A DNA stretch of 5,613 nucleotides, from positions 1 through 5,613 of the forward strand of contig CAYWKU010000065.1 of NCBI GenBank assembly GCA_964459325.1, read 5' to 3'. Positions within the stretch are counted from its first letter, which is position 1, and each line of letters begins with the position of its first letter. The position numbers and the translations under genes were made by a program. This DNA comes from CAYWKU01 sp964459325. GTDB lineage: Bacteria > RBG-13-61-14 > CAYWKU01. Positions 1 to 5,465 of this stretch are shown piece after piece. The notes beneath the pieces are model-generated. The model saw only the letters and a program-made list of their open reading frames with translations. It had not been told where the DNA came from and did no database searches.

Positions 1-1173
1 CTCGCCGTGCCATGGCACCCTGGCCTTTTCTTTGGGCTCGTCTTCGAGATCGTCCTGCAGCTGGCTGAAATTTGCGTTCGTGATCGGGATGGTTTCTTCT
101 TTGTTAGTTACTCTATTAAAGCATGCGCTGACACCGACGCAGGTGGTTTTACTGCGAACATCACCGAAATTGTCAAAGACGGTTACAAACGAACTGCACG
201 CGGCGCAATCCTGAGGGATAGAACTTTTATTCCAGAAAGAATTGAACTCATGCCAGCTTAATCCGATTCGAAAACCGTTGGTGCCATATTCGGCTCTTAG
301 ATCACTTTCCCAATGATCCGTGATCCATTTCTTGGTTTTTTCAAGGAAACACTTTTTGTTTTGGCAGGTGGTCTTATCCAGATCCCCGCGGTCAAACAGG
401 CTTTTCTGCACGTCCGAGTTTTGGGCGCACCTATTGCAGCCTTCCTTTTCAGGATCGAAAACCGCGTCACTTAAACGCAGGGTCTGTCGATCAAGGAACT
501 CTTTAAAGTCTTTCACGCTTTCCGCGAACCACTCCCTTTCCTGAAGAATATCCCTCAAGTATTCCATGATCTCGTCGCGGTCGTTCAACCGGGCGAATTG
601 CTCCAGGTGTCCGTACTTGATCAGGCCCTTTTCCCATGAAAGGAGGACCGGCCTGGGAAGACGCAGAAGATCCACCCTGCGGCGGATATAACGGGGATCC
701 AGGCCCAGCCTTTTTCCAAGCTCGACTGCGGCCTCATCGCCTTTCTGCTTTAAGTATTCCTTGAACCCGTAGGCTTCTTCAAGCTCGGTCAGGTCCTTTC
801 GCTGAAGGTTTTCGATCATCATGACGTCATAGGCTTCATCGTCCGATAAATCCCGGATAATGGCCGGGATTGTGGCGTACAAGTCCTGATCTTCTTCCGC
901 AAGTTTCAGGCACGCCTTGAAGCGACGCTCTCCCGCCACCAGCTCAAAATGGTCATCTTTTGGCCGGACAATGACCGGAACGATCACGCCTTTTCTTCTG
1001 ACGGATTCGACCAGCTCGTCAAAGTCAGGGCCAAGGAATTTATTTCTGGGATTTCTGGGTGACGGCTTGATTTCAACCAGCGGCACTTCCGCGTATTCTT
1101 TTTTGACCAGCCGAAGGTCGGGCTTTTGATCATCCGGTGTTTCCGTATCACTTGAAGTTTTTGGTTTTTTCAT
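1..1173 (-). CDS. parB: ParB/Spo0J-family DNA-binding protein, 3' end cut by window edge
   Basis: 391 codons are visible and the frame is still open at the left edge. Seen: an N-terminal ParB domain, with VPLVEIKPSPRNPR at about residues 30-43, the nucleotide-binding GERRFKA box at 81-87 and ENLQRKDLTELEEA at 121-134. A helix-turn-helix follows at about 148-172 (ELGKRLGLDPRYIRRRVDLL). The C-terminal part has two cysteine clusters: C246/C249 with C270/C275, and C323/C326 with C345/C351. Family knowledge: ParB proteins bind parS-like sites, use CTP to load as clamps and partition replicons with ParA; mobile-element relatives can be transcription regulators instead. No parA or parS is visible here. 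The start is uncertain because the frame is open into the assembly gap: ATG at 1173 is used, and ATG at 1185 and GTG at 1191 are in-frame alternatives. None has a strong Shine-Dalgarno. The family call is firm; the partition role is likely but not shown. Confidence 0.9.
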   Translation of the reverse strand, partial: MKKPKTSSDTETPDDQKPDLRLVKKEYAEVPLVEIKPSPRNPRNKFLGPDFDELVESVRRKGVIVPVIVRPKDDHFELVAGERRFKACLKLAEEDQDLYATIPAIIRDLSDDEAYDVMMIENLQRKDLTELEEAYGFKEYLKQKGDEAAVELGKRLGLDPRYIRRRVDLLRLPRPVLLSWEKGLIKYGHLEQFARLNDRDEIMEYLRDILQEREWFAESVKDFKEFLDRQTLRLSDAVFDPEKEGCNRCAQNSDVQKSLFDRGDLDKTTCQNKKCFLEKTKKWITDHWESDLRAEYGTNGFRIGLSWHEFNSFWNKSSIPQDCAACSSFVTVFDNFGDVRSKTTCVGVSACFNRVTNKEETIPITNANFSQLQDDLEDEPKEKARVPWHGE

Positions 1174-1203
1174 TGAATCCAGCATGTCCACTGTTAATGT
1201 CGG

Positions 1204-1303
1204 NNNNNNNNNNNNNNNNNNNNNNNNNNNNNNNNNNNNNNNNNNNNNNNNNNNNNNNNNNNNNNNNNNNNNNNNNNNNNNNNNNNNNNNNNNNNNNNNN
1301 NNN
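1204..1303. other. Assembly gap (100 N), true size unknown
   Basis: Exactly 100 N, the usual placeholder for a gap of unknown length. The helicase enters it from the right with its second RecA-like domain still missing, and the ParB gene emerges on the left close to its start. The real missing sequence should therefore be several hundred bases or more and may hold further genes. The flanks share only a trivial 3-bp cgg, so this gap, unlike the right-hand one, cannot be closed from the sequence given. Confidence 0.9.
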
Positions 1304-2598
1304 CGGCTTAAGACGGTCTTATCGCCTTTCTGTAATGCCGAAAGGACTTCCTCCCGGAGAATGTCTTCAAACACCCGGTATTCTTCTTCCACCGCTTGAT
1401 CCATCTTGACGGTGTGGATATGCTCTTCATAAAGCGGAAGGGCGTCCGATATATCCGGAAGCTTCATGAAGACGGAATGGGGAATCAAAAACTTGCTCAG
1501 GACCACCGGCGATATGCCCGGCCGCCGCTTGGTCGCGACCAGCCGCATGCTTCGTGTGTAGGCGTTATCGCGGTCCTGCTGTTTATAGACCTTTTCGAGG
1601 ATGCCGTATTTTTCGATCCACTGCTGTTTTCCGGAATGGGTCTCGCCTTCTTCCATCATCACGCGCGGGACGGTCCTCCATAAAAGATAGAATATATCGT
1701 CCGCGTATCCCCCCAGAAGCGTTCCGGTCAGGCAGATCACCTTTTTGACCCTGCTTGCGATCTGGCCGAAGGCGACCCCCTGGGCGGATTCCCCCTTGAG
1801 CTCGTGAACCTCGTCCGCGATCAATGTATGGAAATACCCGCGGGGAAAGCGCTTTTTGATGTATTCCGCGGGGGAAAACCGCCTGATCCTGGTCCGGTCT
1901 GCAGTCCACAGGGCCGCGTTGCATTCAGGGCAGTAGTTTTTTCTGGTGGACAGAAGGTCTTCCGGGTCTATCTTTTCGCCGCAGTCGTTGCAGTGATACA
2001 CCGGGTAGCATATCCCCTGCGACCTGACCGTCTTTTGCACGAGCTTTTCATGCCGCCAGCCGTAACCGCCCTTTGCCCGCTCGCGGCCCATAACGTAGAA
2101 TTCGTGCTTGTACGGCTTTTTATCGGGCAGCTTTCTAAGCTTGGAGATAGCGTGCTTATCGTTAAAGTTGAACGCGGCCGCAATATTTTGTGAAACCGTC
2201 ATATTGATTTCCTTGACCCATTTTCGGACCAGGTGCGGCGGGCACATGACGATGTGACGGCGCGGGGTGGGGTCCTGGGCGACCGCCAGGATGGACATCA
2301 ACGTCTTTCCGCACCCCATCTCAGCGGTTAAAAACACCGTTCGATTGTTTTCATGATACAGATACTTGACCATGGCGATGATCGCATCCCTCTGGGCAAG
2401 ATAGGCCGATCGGACGGCCTGATCCGAGATCTTTTCGGCCATGCCGGTATCCCAGTCGTCCGAATCTTTCGGATTATAGGTCGGCCGCATGGATTGGATG
2501 ATCTTATCCTGAAGCTGGGTCTCGAACGTATCCAGAAATTGCTTGAGGGTTGTCACCTGATTTTCAGGCTCTTCTATTTGAGCGGTGGATTGCTGCAT
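1304..2598 (-). CDS. Superfamily 2 (SNF2/DEAD-like) helicase with zinc-ribbon insert, C-terminus lost in gap
   Basis: About 431 residues are visible. Seen: Walker A GCGKT at 95-99 (context TAEMGCGKT), motif Ia region MCPPHLVRKW at 118-127, a possible motif Ib around VMGRERAKGG at 169-178, Walker B/motif II DEVH at 262-265 and motif III TGT at 291-293. A CxxC pair at C203/C206 and another at C223/C226, placed before motif II, look like an inserted zinc ribbon. The second RecA-like domain (motifs IV-VI) would lie in the left assembly gap, so the gene is truncated by assembly, not by mutation. Family knowledge: such proteins are ATP-driven DNA translocases or helicases, and relatives occur on large plasmids, integrative elements and phages. 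The start ATG at 2598 has GGGAGG 5 nt upstream. Once the duplicated 55 bp is collapsed, the gene begins 12 nt after the 84-aa gene. It could act with the methyltransferase encoded upstream; substrate and polarity are unknown. Confidence 0.88.
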
Positions 2599-2609
2599 GT
2601 ATGCCTCCC
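2555..2609. repeat. 55-bp duplicate, left copy (contig overlap)
   Basis: These 55 bases (acctgattttcaggc... to ...tatgcctccc) recur exactly at 2710-2764 on the other side of the N gap. Both copies abut the Ns. 55 is a common assembler k-mer length, so this reads as one genomic sequence present at the ends of two contigs that were scaffolded without merging. The copy covers the helicase's ribosome binding site and first codons. Confidence 0.93.
2604..2609 (-). promoter_or_regulatory. Ribosome binding site of the helicase gene
   Basis: GGGAGG on the minus strand lies 5 nt before the ATG at 2598 and fixes that start. The same site recurs at 2759-2764 in the duplicated contig end, where it directly follows the 84-aa gene's stop, as expected for tightly coupled genes. 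Confidence 0.8.
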
Positions 2610-2709
2610 NNNNNNNNNNNNNNNNNNNNNNNNNNNNNNNNNNNNNNNNNNNNNNNNNNNNNNNNNNNNNNNNNNNNNNNNNNNNNNNNNNNNNNNNNNN
2701 NNNNNNNNN
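2610..2709. other. Assembly gap (100 N), probably spurious
   Basis: A 100-N placeholder flanked by an exact 55-bp repeat. Joining the contigs through that overlap removes 155 bp and leaves an intact 84-aa gene, a 12-nt spacer and an intact helicase start. Most likely no genomic sequence is missing here. Confidence 0.9.
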
Positions 2710-2764
2710 ACCTGATTTTCAGGCTCTTCTATTTGAGCGGTGGATTGCTGCATGTATGCCTCCC
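2710..2764 (-). repeat. 55-bp duplicate, right copy, carrying a redundant helicase 5' end
   Basis: Exact second copy of 2555-2609. It contains GGGAGG (2759-2764), an ATG at 2753 and the first 14 codons of the helicase (MQQSTAQIEEPENQ), then runs into Ns. It should not be annotated as a second gene. Its value is that it shows the true context upstream of the helicase: the stop codon of the 84-aa gene is 12 nt before this ATG. Confidence 0.9.
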
Positions 2765-2765
2765 A

Positions 2766-3020
2766 TCAATAGGACCCCGCATCTTCAAGGTCTTCATATT
2801 TTTCAATTTCTTCCCATGCCCTGGCAGCCTGGCTTTTGAGCCATTCGGTTAGAACATACGGTTTATGGATCAATATCTTCGACTGGATAATATTCCGGAT
2901 TCTGATTAGTTTTCTGTGATCCTCGTCTGTTTCGACCATATCCGCGGCCTGTTGGAGCAAATTGAAGGCGTCATAAATCAAGGTTTCAAGCTCGATCATG
3001 TCATTAGGGCTTGCTATCAT
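2766..3020 (-). CDS. Hypothetical 84-aa helical acidic protein
   Basis: I do not recognise this protein. It is short, rich in charged residues and probably all-helical, with stretches such as MIELETLIYDAFNLLQQAAD (8-27) and TEWLKSQAARAWEEIEKYED (58-77). There is no signal peptide, membrane segment or cysteine motif. The ATG at 3020 is preceded by a G-rich run (GGGGGG) ending 11 nt upstream, a rather long spacing; the in-frame ATG at 2999 has no better site. The gene starts 21 nt after the 180-aa gene ends and stops 12 nt before the helicase start, so all three are probably cotranscribed. A small accessory factor for the helicase or methyltransferase is possible from position alone. Confidence 0.72.
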   Translation of the reverse strand: MIASPNDMIELETLIYDAFNLLQQAADMVETDEDHRKLIRIRNIIQSKILIHKPYVLTEWLKSQAARAWEEIEKYEDLEDAGSY

Positions 3021-3041
3021 TTTTGATCTTTCCCCCCTTTC

Positions 3042-3584
3042 TCAATTAAGAAGCGGTTTCAGATAAGACCAGTTGTCTTCGATGATAGTCCCCAGGACCG
3101 CATTATCGATGTGCCCGGCAAAGAAGTAATCTTCATCCAGGCCGTAGCCGTCGAGCTTTTGGATCTCGTCTTCGTTTCGCAGTTTTTTCCAGAAAAAATC
3201 GTACCAGTCAGGATGAACCGGAACGGTGAATTGCTTCAGGAAATACGGAAAATCCGCTTGCCGGATGATTTGCTTGTTGGCATAAGCGTTCGCATGATAC
3301 ACAACCACCTGGTAATAACCGTCCGAAAGCCTGATCCGTTTCATCCGGTAGCCGGATTCACCCCTTATTATTCTTTGAAGGGAACCGTCTTCTTTTTTCA
3401 GTCGCACGTAGCCCTCTGTGACAAAGGAGGCCGCCACCGCTTTGGTGGAAGCCTCCCTGCCACACAGAGACATCGCATAGACAGTTGTTTGAATGTTGTA
3501 GGGATACCAATTTGATTTATGGCTGCTTGAAATTATTTGCATGCAATACGTTTGCACGCCGTCGTTTGAGACGATAGAAAGCAT
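3042..3584 (-). CDS. Hypothetical 180-aa protein between methyltransferase and helicase genes
   Basis: I do not recognise a family. The protein looks soluble: no signal peptide or membrane helix. The N-terminal half alternates likely beta strands with charged turns (for example EGYVRLKKEDGSLQRII at about 57-73 and YYQVVVYHANAY at about 90-101). The C-terminal third is rich in aromatic residues, including HPDWYDFFWKKL at about 123-134, followed by GYGLDEDYFFAG. Only two cysteines are seen (C14, C41), so a structural zinc site is unlikely. The start is well supported: ATG at 3584 with GGAGG 9 nt upstream (3594-3598). It begins 29 nt after the methyltransferase stop and ends 21 nt before the 84-aa gene, which places it inside the same operon. 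Function is unknown; a DNA-binding or specificity partner of its neighbours is only a guess. Confidence 0.82.
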   Translation of the reverse strand: MLSIVSNDGVQTYCMQIISSSHKSNWYPYNIQTTVYAMSLCGREASTKAVAASFVTEGYVRLKKEDGSLQRIIRGESGYRMKRIRLSDGYYQVVVYHANAYANKQIIRQADFPYFLKQFTVPVHPDWYDFFWKKLRNEDEIQKLDGYGLDEDYFFAGHIDNAVLGTIIEDNWSYLKPLLN

Positions 3585-3613
3585 GGATTTTTTCCTCCGG
3601 CTTTATTTGGTCT

Positions 3614-4612
3614 TTATTTGATATCGAGAAACGATCCGGTGTGAAGATCGACCGCGGTGAGCACGATATCGATCTTGTCTTTTTCGATGCGGGAGTCTTC
3701 ATCTTCAACGACAATCACGGATTTTTTGGTGGTGCCCTTGACGAGCAGCCATTGGTCGTCGTTTTTAAACTCCCCATCGATCATGCCGGAAGCAAGCAGC
3801 ATGGCCATGTGGCCCTTTCTTAACGGGATGATCGTGTTGATGGTGCCAATATTTTCAAATTCGCACAGGGTTTCGAGCAATTTTCCTTGCTGTTTCACGA
3901 TGCCGGAAAGATGATCCGGATTGATCCTGATCGAGTAAAACAGGGTTGGCGGGTTTTTTGTTGCAGGCAGGACGTATTTTTGAAGCAGATGACAGTTTTC
4001 AAGATGCTTTAACCCGAAAGTATTGTATCCGATATCGCGCAATTTTTTGTATGATTCGTAATCTTCCCCCTCGCCTTTGACTCCGAACAGGACCACCTGT
4101 TTGAATGCGTGGTATTCCGGGTAAGGAAATTTGAATACTTGAATGTTTTTGTAGTGATTGGATAAAAATTCAGCGCACGACCGAAGAGTCTCACATGGGA
4201 CGATAAAGACCAGCACGCCGCTTTCCTGAAGATAAGGCGTGGTCTTTTTAAGGAATAATAATTCCAGCCGGATGGTCTTTCCGCTTGCCGTCTCGGTATA
4301 GTCGTAGGGCGGGTTGAGATAAAGGCAACTGAACGCTTCATGGCTGACCGCGATCTCGTACAGGGTATCGGCGTGAAGAATCTTATTGACGATTTCTTTC
4401 GCTTCAAGGAACCGGTTGGGGTCAAGCTCGATCCCGTAGGTCATGCACCCATCGGGCATGGCGCGGACAAACTCTCCTTTTCCGCAGCACGGATCCAGAA
4501 CGTGATATCGTGCAGGATCGCCCTTTGTCTGGATCATGCTCTTAATAAGGGGCAATACCTTATCCGGTGTGGGATAGTAACCCATTTTTTTCTGTGATTC
4601 GAGTCGGGCCAT
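3614..4612 (-). CDS. DNA amino-methyltransferase (DUF6094-like, probably N6-adenine)
   Basis: 332 residues from the ATG at 4612. Seen, in order: a motif X-like MGYYPTP at about 10-16, the SAM-binding motif I DPCCGKGEF at 40-48, motif II GIELDP at 60-65, catalytic motif IV NPPY at 100-103, and a C-terminal region with RKGHMAMLLASGMIDG at 265-280. The order X, I, IV is that of gamma-class amino-methyltransferases, and NPPY is typical of N6-adenine (less often N4-cytosine) enzymes acting on DNA. Length and C-terminal motif resemble the DUF6094 family from mobile elements, recalled from memory. No restriction endonuclease is visible beside it, so it is an orphan enzyme that may protect the element or act with the helicase encoded downstream. 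A TTG at 4621 is in frame, but it sits 1 nt from the Shine-Dalgarno; the ATG at 4612 has good spacing and is preferred. Class call is firm; target base and site are not known. Confidence 0.88.
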   Translation of the reverse strand: MARLESQKKMGYYPTPDKVLPLIKSMIQTKGDPARYHVLDPCCGKGEFVRAMPDGCMTYGIELDPNRFLEAKEIVNKILHADTLYEIAVSHEAFSCLYLNPPYDYTETASGKTIRLELLFLKKTTPYLQESGVLVFIVPCETLRSCAEFLSNHYKNIQVFKFPYPEYHAFKQVVLFGVKGEGEDYESYKKLRDIGYNTFGLKHLENCHLLQKYVLPATKNPPTLFYSIRINPDHLSGIVKQQGKLLETLCEFENIGTINTIIPLRKGHMAMLLASGMIDGEFKNDDQWLLVKGTTKKSVIVVEDEDSRIEKDKIDIVLTAVDLHTGSFLDIK

Positions 4613-4621
4613 AAAAGACAA

Positions 4622-4698
4622 TCTCCTTTTGTCGGATTCATAAATTCACAAAAACAATAAACCCCGATTACACTCAGACGTTCTTCGATAGGTCCGGC
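4622..4698. other. 77-bp spacer, longest true intergenic stretch
   Basis: This A+T-rich spacer lies between the 128-aa gene's stop and the methyltransferase start, and holds the latter's ribosome binding site. No convincing hairpin followed by a T run is seen on either strand, so no terminator is called. No clear -35/-10 pair stands out. If a secondary promoter exists in this block, this is the most likely place. Confidence 0.4.
4623..4630 (-). promoter_or_regulatory. Ribosome binding site deciding the methyltransferase start
   Basis: AAAAGGAG on the minus strand is 10 nt from the ATG at 4612 but only 1 nt from the TTG at 4621. The spacing rules out the TTG and trims the protein by three residues. 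Confidence 0.7.
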
Positions 4699-5085
4699 TT
4701 AAAACCGGCTTGACGGCTCGGGTATGACGCCTTCGGGAAACACCCAGAGCCAGTAGAGATTGAAATGATCGATAAGCTTTGATTCAGGCGGGTAATATTC
4801 GACCGCAATGGTATTTTCGCCGAATATCTCGTTTTTGATGTTCTGAATCTTTCGCCAGTTATGAACGGGCCTTCCGTCATGGCGCTTGATCATGGCGCAG
4901 ACGGCCTCTCCGTGGGATGTGGGGGCCTTGTCGTTTATCATGACCACGCAGTGGTTGTTGGTATAGGCCCGGGTCATCCAATGGGGAACGTGCTGCGCGG
5001 TCGCAAGGTTGATGGGTTGAAACTTGTTCCAGGGTTTATTCATGAGCTTTTTGGCCTTCGCCTTTCGCGCTTTTTCGATGTTCAT
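4699..5085 (-). CDS. 128-aa phage-type small protein (possible DUF7694-like)
   Basis: The N-terminus is strongly basic (MNIEKARKAKAKKLMNKP). It is followed by a conserved-looking core: a CVVMI strand at 46-50, HNWRKIQNIKNEIFG at 75-89, AVEYYPPESKLID at 94-106 and YWLWVFP at 111-117. This pattern (IKNE, AVE-YP, E-LVD, HLW-like) resembles small proteins commonly annotated in phages and prophages; the DUF7694 label is from memory and unverified. Function is unknown. An upstream in-frame TTG at 5100 exists, but it overlaps the previous stop region and lacks a properly placed Shine-Dalgarno. The ATG at 5085 has AAGGA 6 nt upstream and is chosen. The gene starts 11 nt after the cysteine-rich 122-aa gene, implying coexpression. 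Confidence 0.8.
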   Translation of the reverse strand: MNIEKARKAKAKKLMNKPWNKFQPINLATAQHVPHWMTRAYTNNHCVVMINDKAPTSHGEAVCAMIKRHDGRPVHNWRKIQNIKNEIFGENTIAVEYYPPESKLIDHFNLYWLWVFPEGVIPEPSSRF

Positions 5086-5091
5086 GCTTTT

Positions 5092-5096
5092 TCCTT
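5092..5096 (-). promoter_or_regulatory. Ribosome binding site of the 128-aa gene
   Basis: AAGGA on the minus strand sits directly after the TGA (5099-5097) of the preceding gene and 6 nt before the ATG at 5085. It selects this ATG over the TTG at 5100 and suggests translational coupling. Confidence 0.65.
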
Positions 5097-5465
5097 TCAA
5101 AACATGGTCATTTGTTCAGGTTGTTCAGGTCGTTCAGGTTGTTCAGGTCGTTCAGGTTGTTCAGGTTGTTCAGGTTGTTTTTGGGCTTCGGTTTTTCCGG
5201 TCCAGAGCGGCCGGTTCCTCGAATCCGTGTGCAAGCACGACCTGCACGGCTCCTGGTTGACGGTCAGGCTGAAATGCTTGCAGGATATGCAGTGGCGCAT
5301 GGCCGGGTTGGTCATACTAATCATATACTCTTCCAGGGCGTTTACCTCCTTGTCGGCTTCGGAGTATTTTCCGAAGTGTTCGCATTTTTTGCGGGTGCAT
5401 TTTTCCTTGCAGACATGGGTATAGACATGAAACCCTTTAATCGGACATTGAATCGCTTTCGGCAC
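5097..5465 (-). CDS. 122-aa double cysteine-cluster protein with PEQ-repeat tail and C-terminal QMTMF
   Basis: I do not recognise the family. Seen: eight cysteines in two groups, C7/C19/C23/C28 and C59/C62/C74/C77. The second (CxxC, 11 residues, CxxC) has zinc-ribbon spacing. Residues 98-118 are seven PEQ or PER tripeptides encoded by 9-bp repeats, presumably a flexible or extended charged linker, and the protein ends EQMTMF. The last five residues, QMTMF, resemble the bacterial sliding-clamp-binding pentapeptide (consensus QL[S/D]LF), so docking on the replication clamp (DnaN) is a plausible inference. The start is GTG at 5465, with GGGGTG 7 nt upstream. No later ATG would keep the first cysteine cluster, which supports the GTG. 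It overlaps the upstream gene's end by 29 nt and stops 11 nt before the next gene. The coding call is good; the function is open. Confidence 0.75.
   Translation of the reverse strand: MPKAIQCPIKGFHVYTHVCKEKCTRKKCEHFGKYSEADKEVNALEEYMISMTNPAMRHCISCKHFSLTVNQEPCRSCLHTDSRNRPLWTGKTEAQKQPEQPEQPERPEQPERPEQPEQMTMF
5112..5174 (-). repeat. Seven tandem 9-bp units encoding PE(Q/R)
   Basis: On the plus strand the unit is ttgttcagg or tcgttcagg, repeated seven times without interruption, followed by a partial unit (ttgtt). Units 3 and 5 from the left carry the c that turns the CAA (Gln) codon into CGA (Arg). The period is a multiple of three, so copy-number change would keep the reading frame and alter only linker length. 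The near-perfect DNA identity suggests recent expansion. Confidence 0.92.

Noticed and set aside
1804..2193. 129-codon open frame on the plus strand
   Set aside because: Opposite the helicase segment carrying the zinc ribbon and Walker B motif, so the minus strand is clearly the coding one.
2555..2764. 55-bp direct repeat considered as attachment-site or transposition duplication
   Set aside because: Both copies abut the N gap exactly and the length equals a common assembler k-mer; an assembly overlap explains it fully.
3111..3515. 134-codon open frame on the plus strand
   Set aside because: Antisense to the well-supported 180-aa gene, which has GGAGG and tight operon spacing; no recognisable motif in the plus-strand product.
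3601..3620. 9-bp direct repeat ctttatttg separated by 2 bp at the methyltransferase stop
   Set aside because: A short A+T-rich duplication covering the stop codon and spacer, with no symmetry or regulatory match; too short to interpret.
4009..4425. 138-codon open frame on the minus strand in a different phase
   Set aside because: It overlaps the methyltransferase core, including NPPY, in another frame; arginine/serine-rich low-quality product typical of a shadow frame.
4610..4621. TTG at 4621 as methyltransferase start
   Set aside because: Only 1 nt from the Shine-Dalgarno; the ATG at 4612 has workable 10-nt spacing.
4694..4711. ccggctt repeated around the 128-aa gene's stop, considered as a terminator
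   Set aside because: The two copies are direct, not inverted, so they cannot form a hairpin, and no T run follows.
5112..5174. Tandem repeat considered as a CRISPR array or iteron set
   Set aside because: Units are 9 bp, contiguous and without spacers, and they encode an in-frame tripeptide repeat inside a credible gene.
4861..5424. 187-codon open frame on the plus strand
   Set aside because: It lies opposite the 128-aa and 122-aa genes, contains GCSGRSG-type repeats that are only the complement of the 9-bp repeat, has no ribosome binding site of note, and runs against the consistent minus-strand operon.
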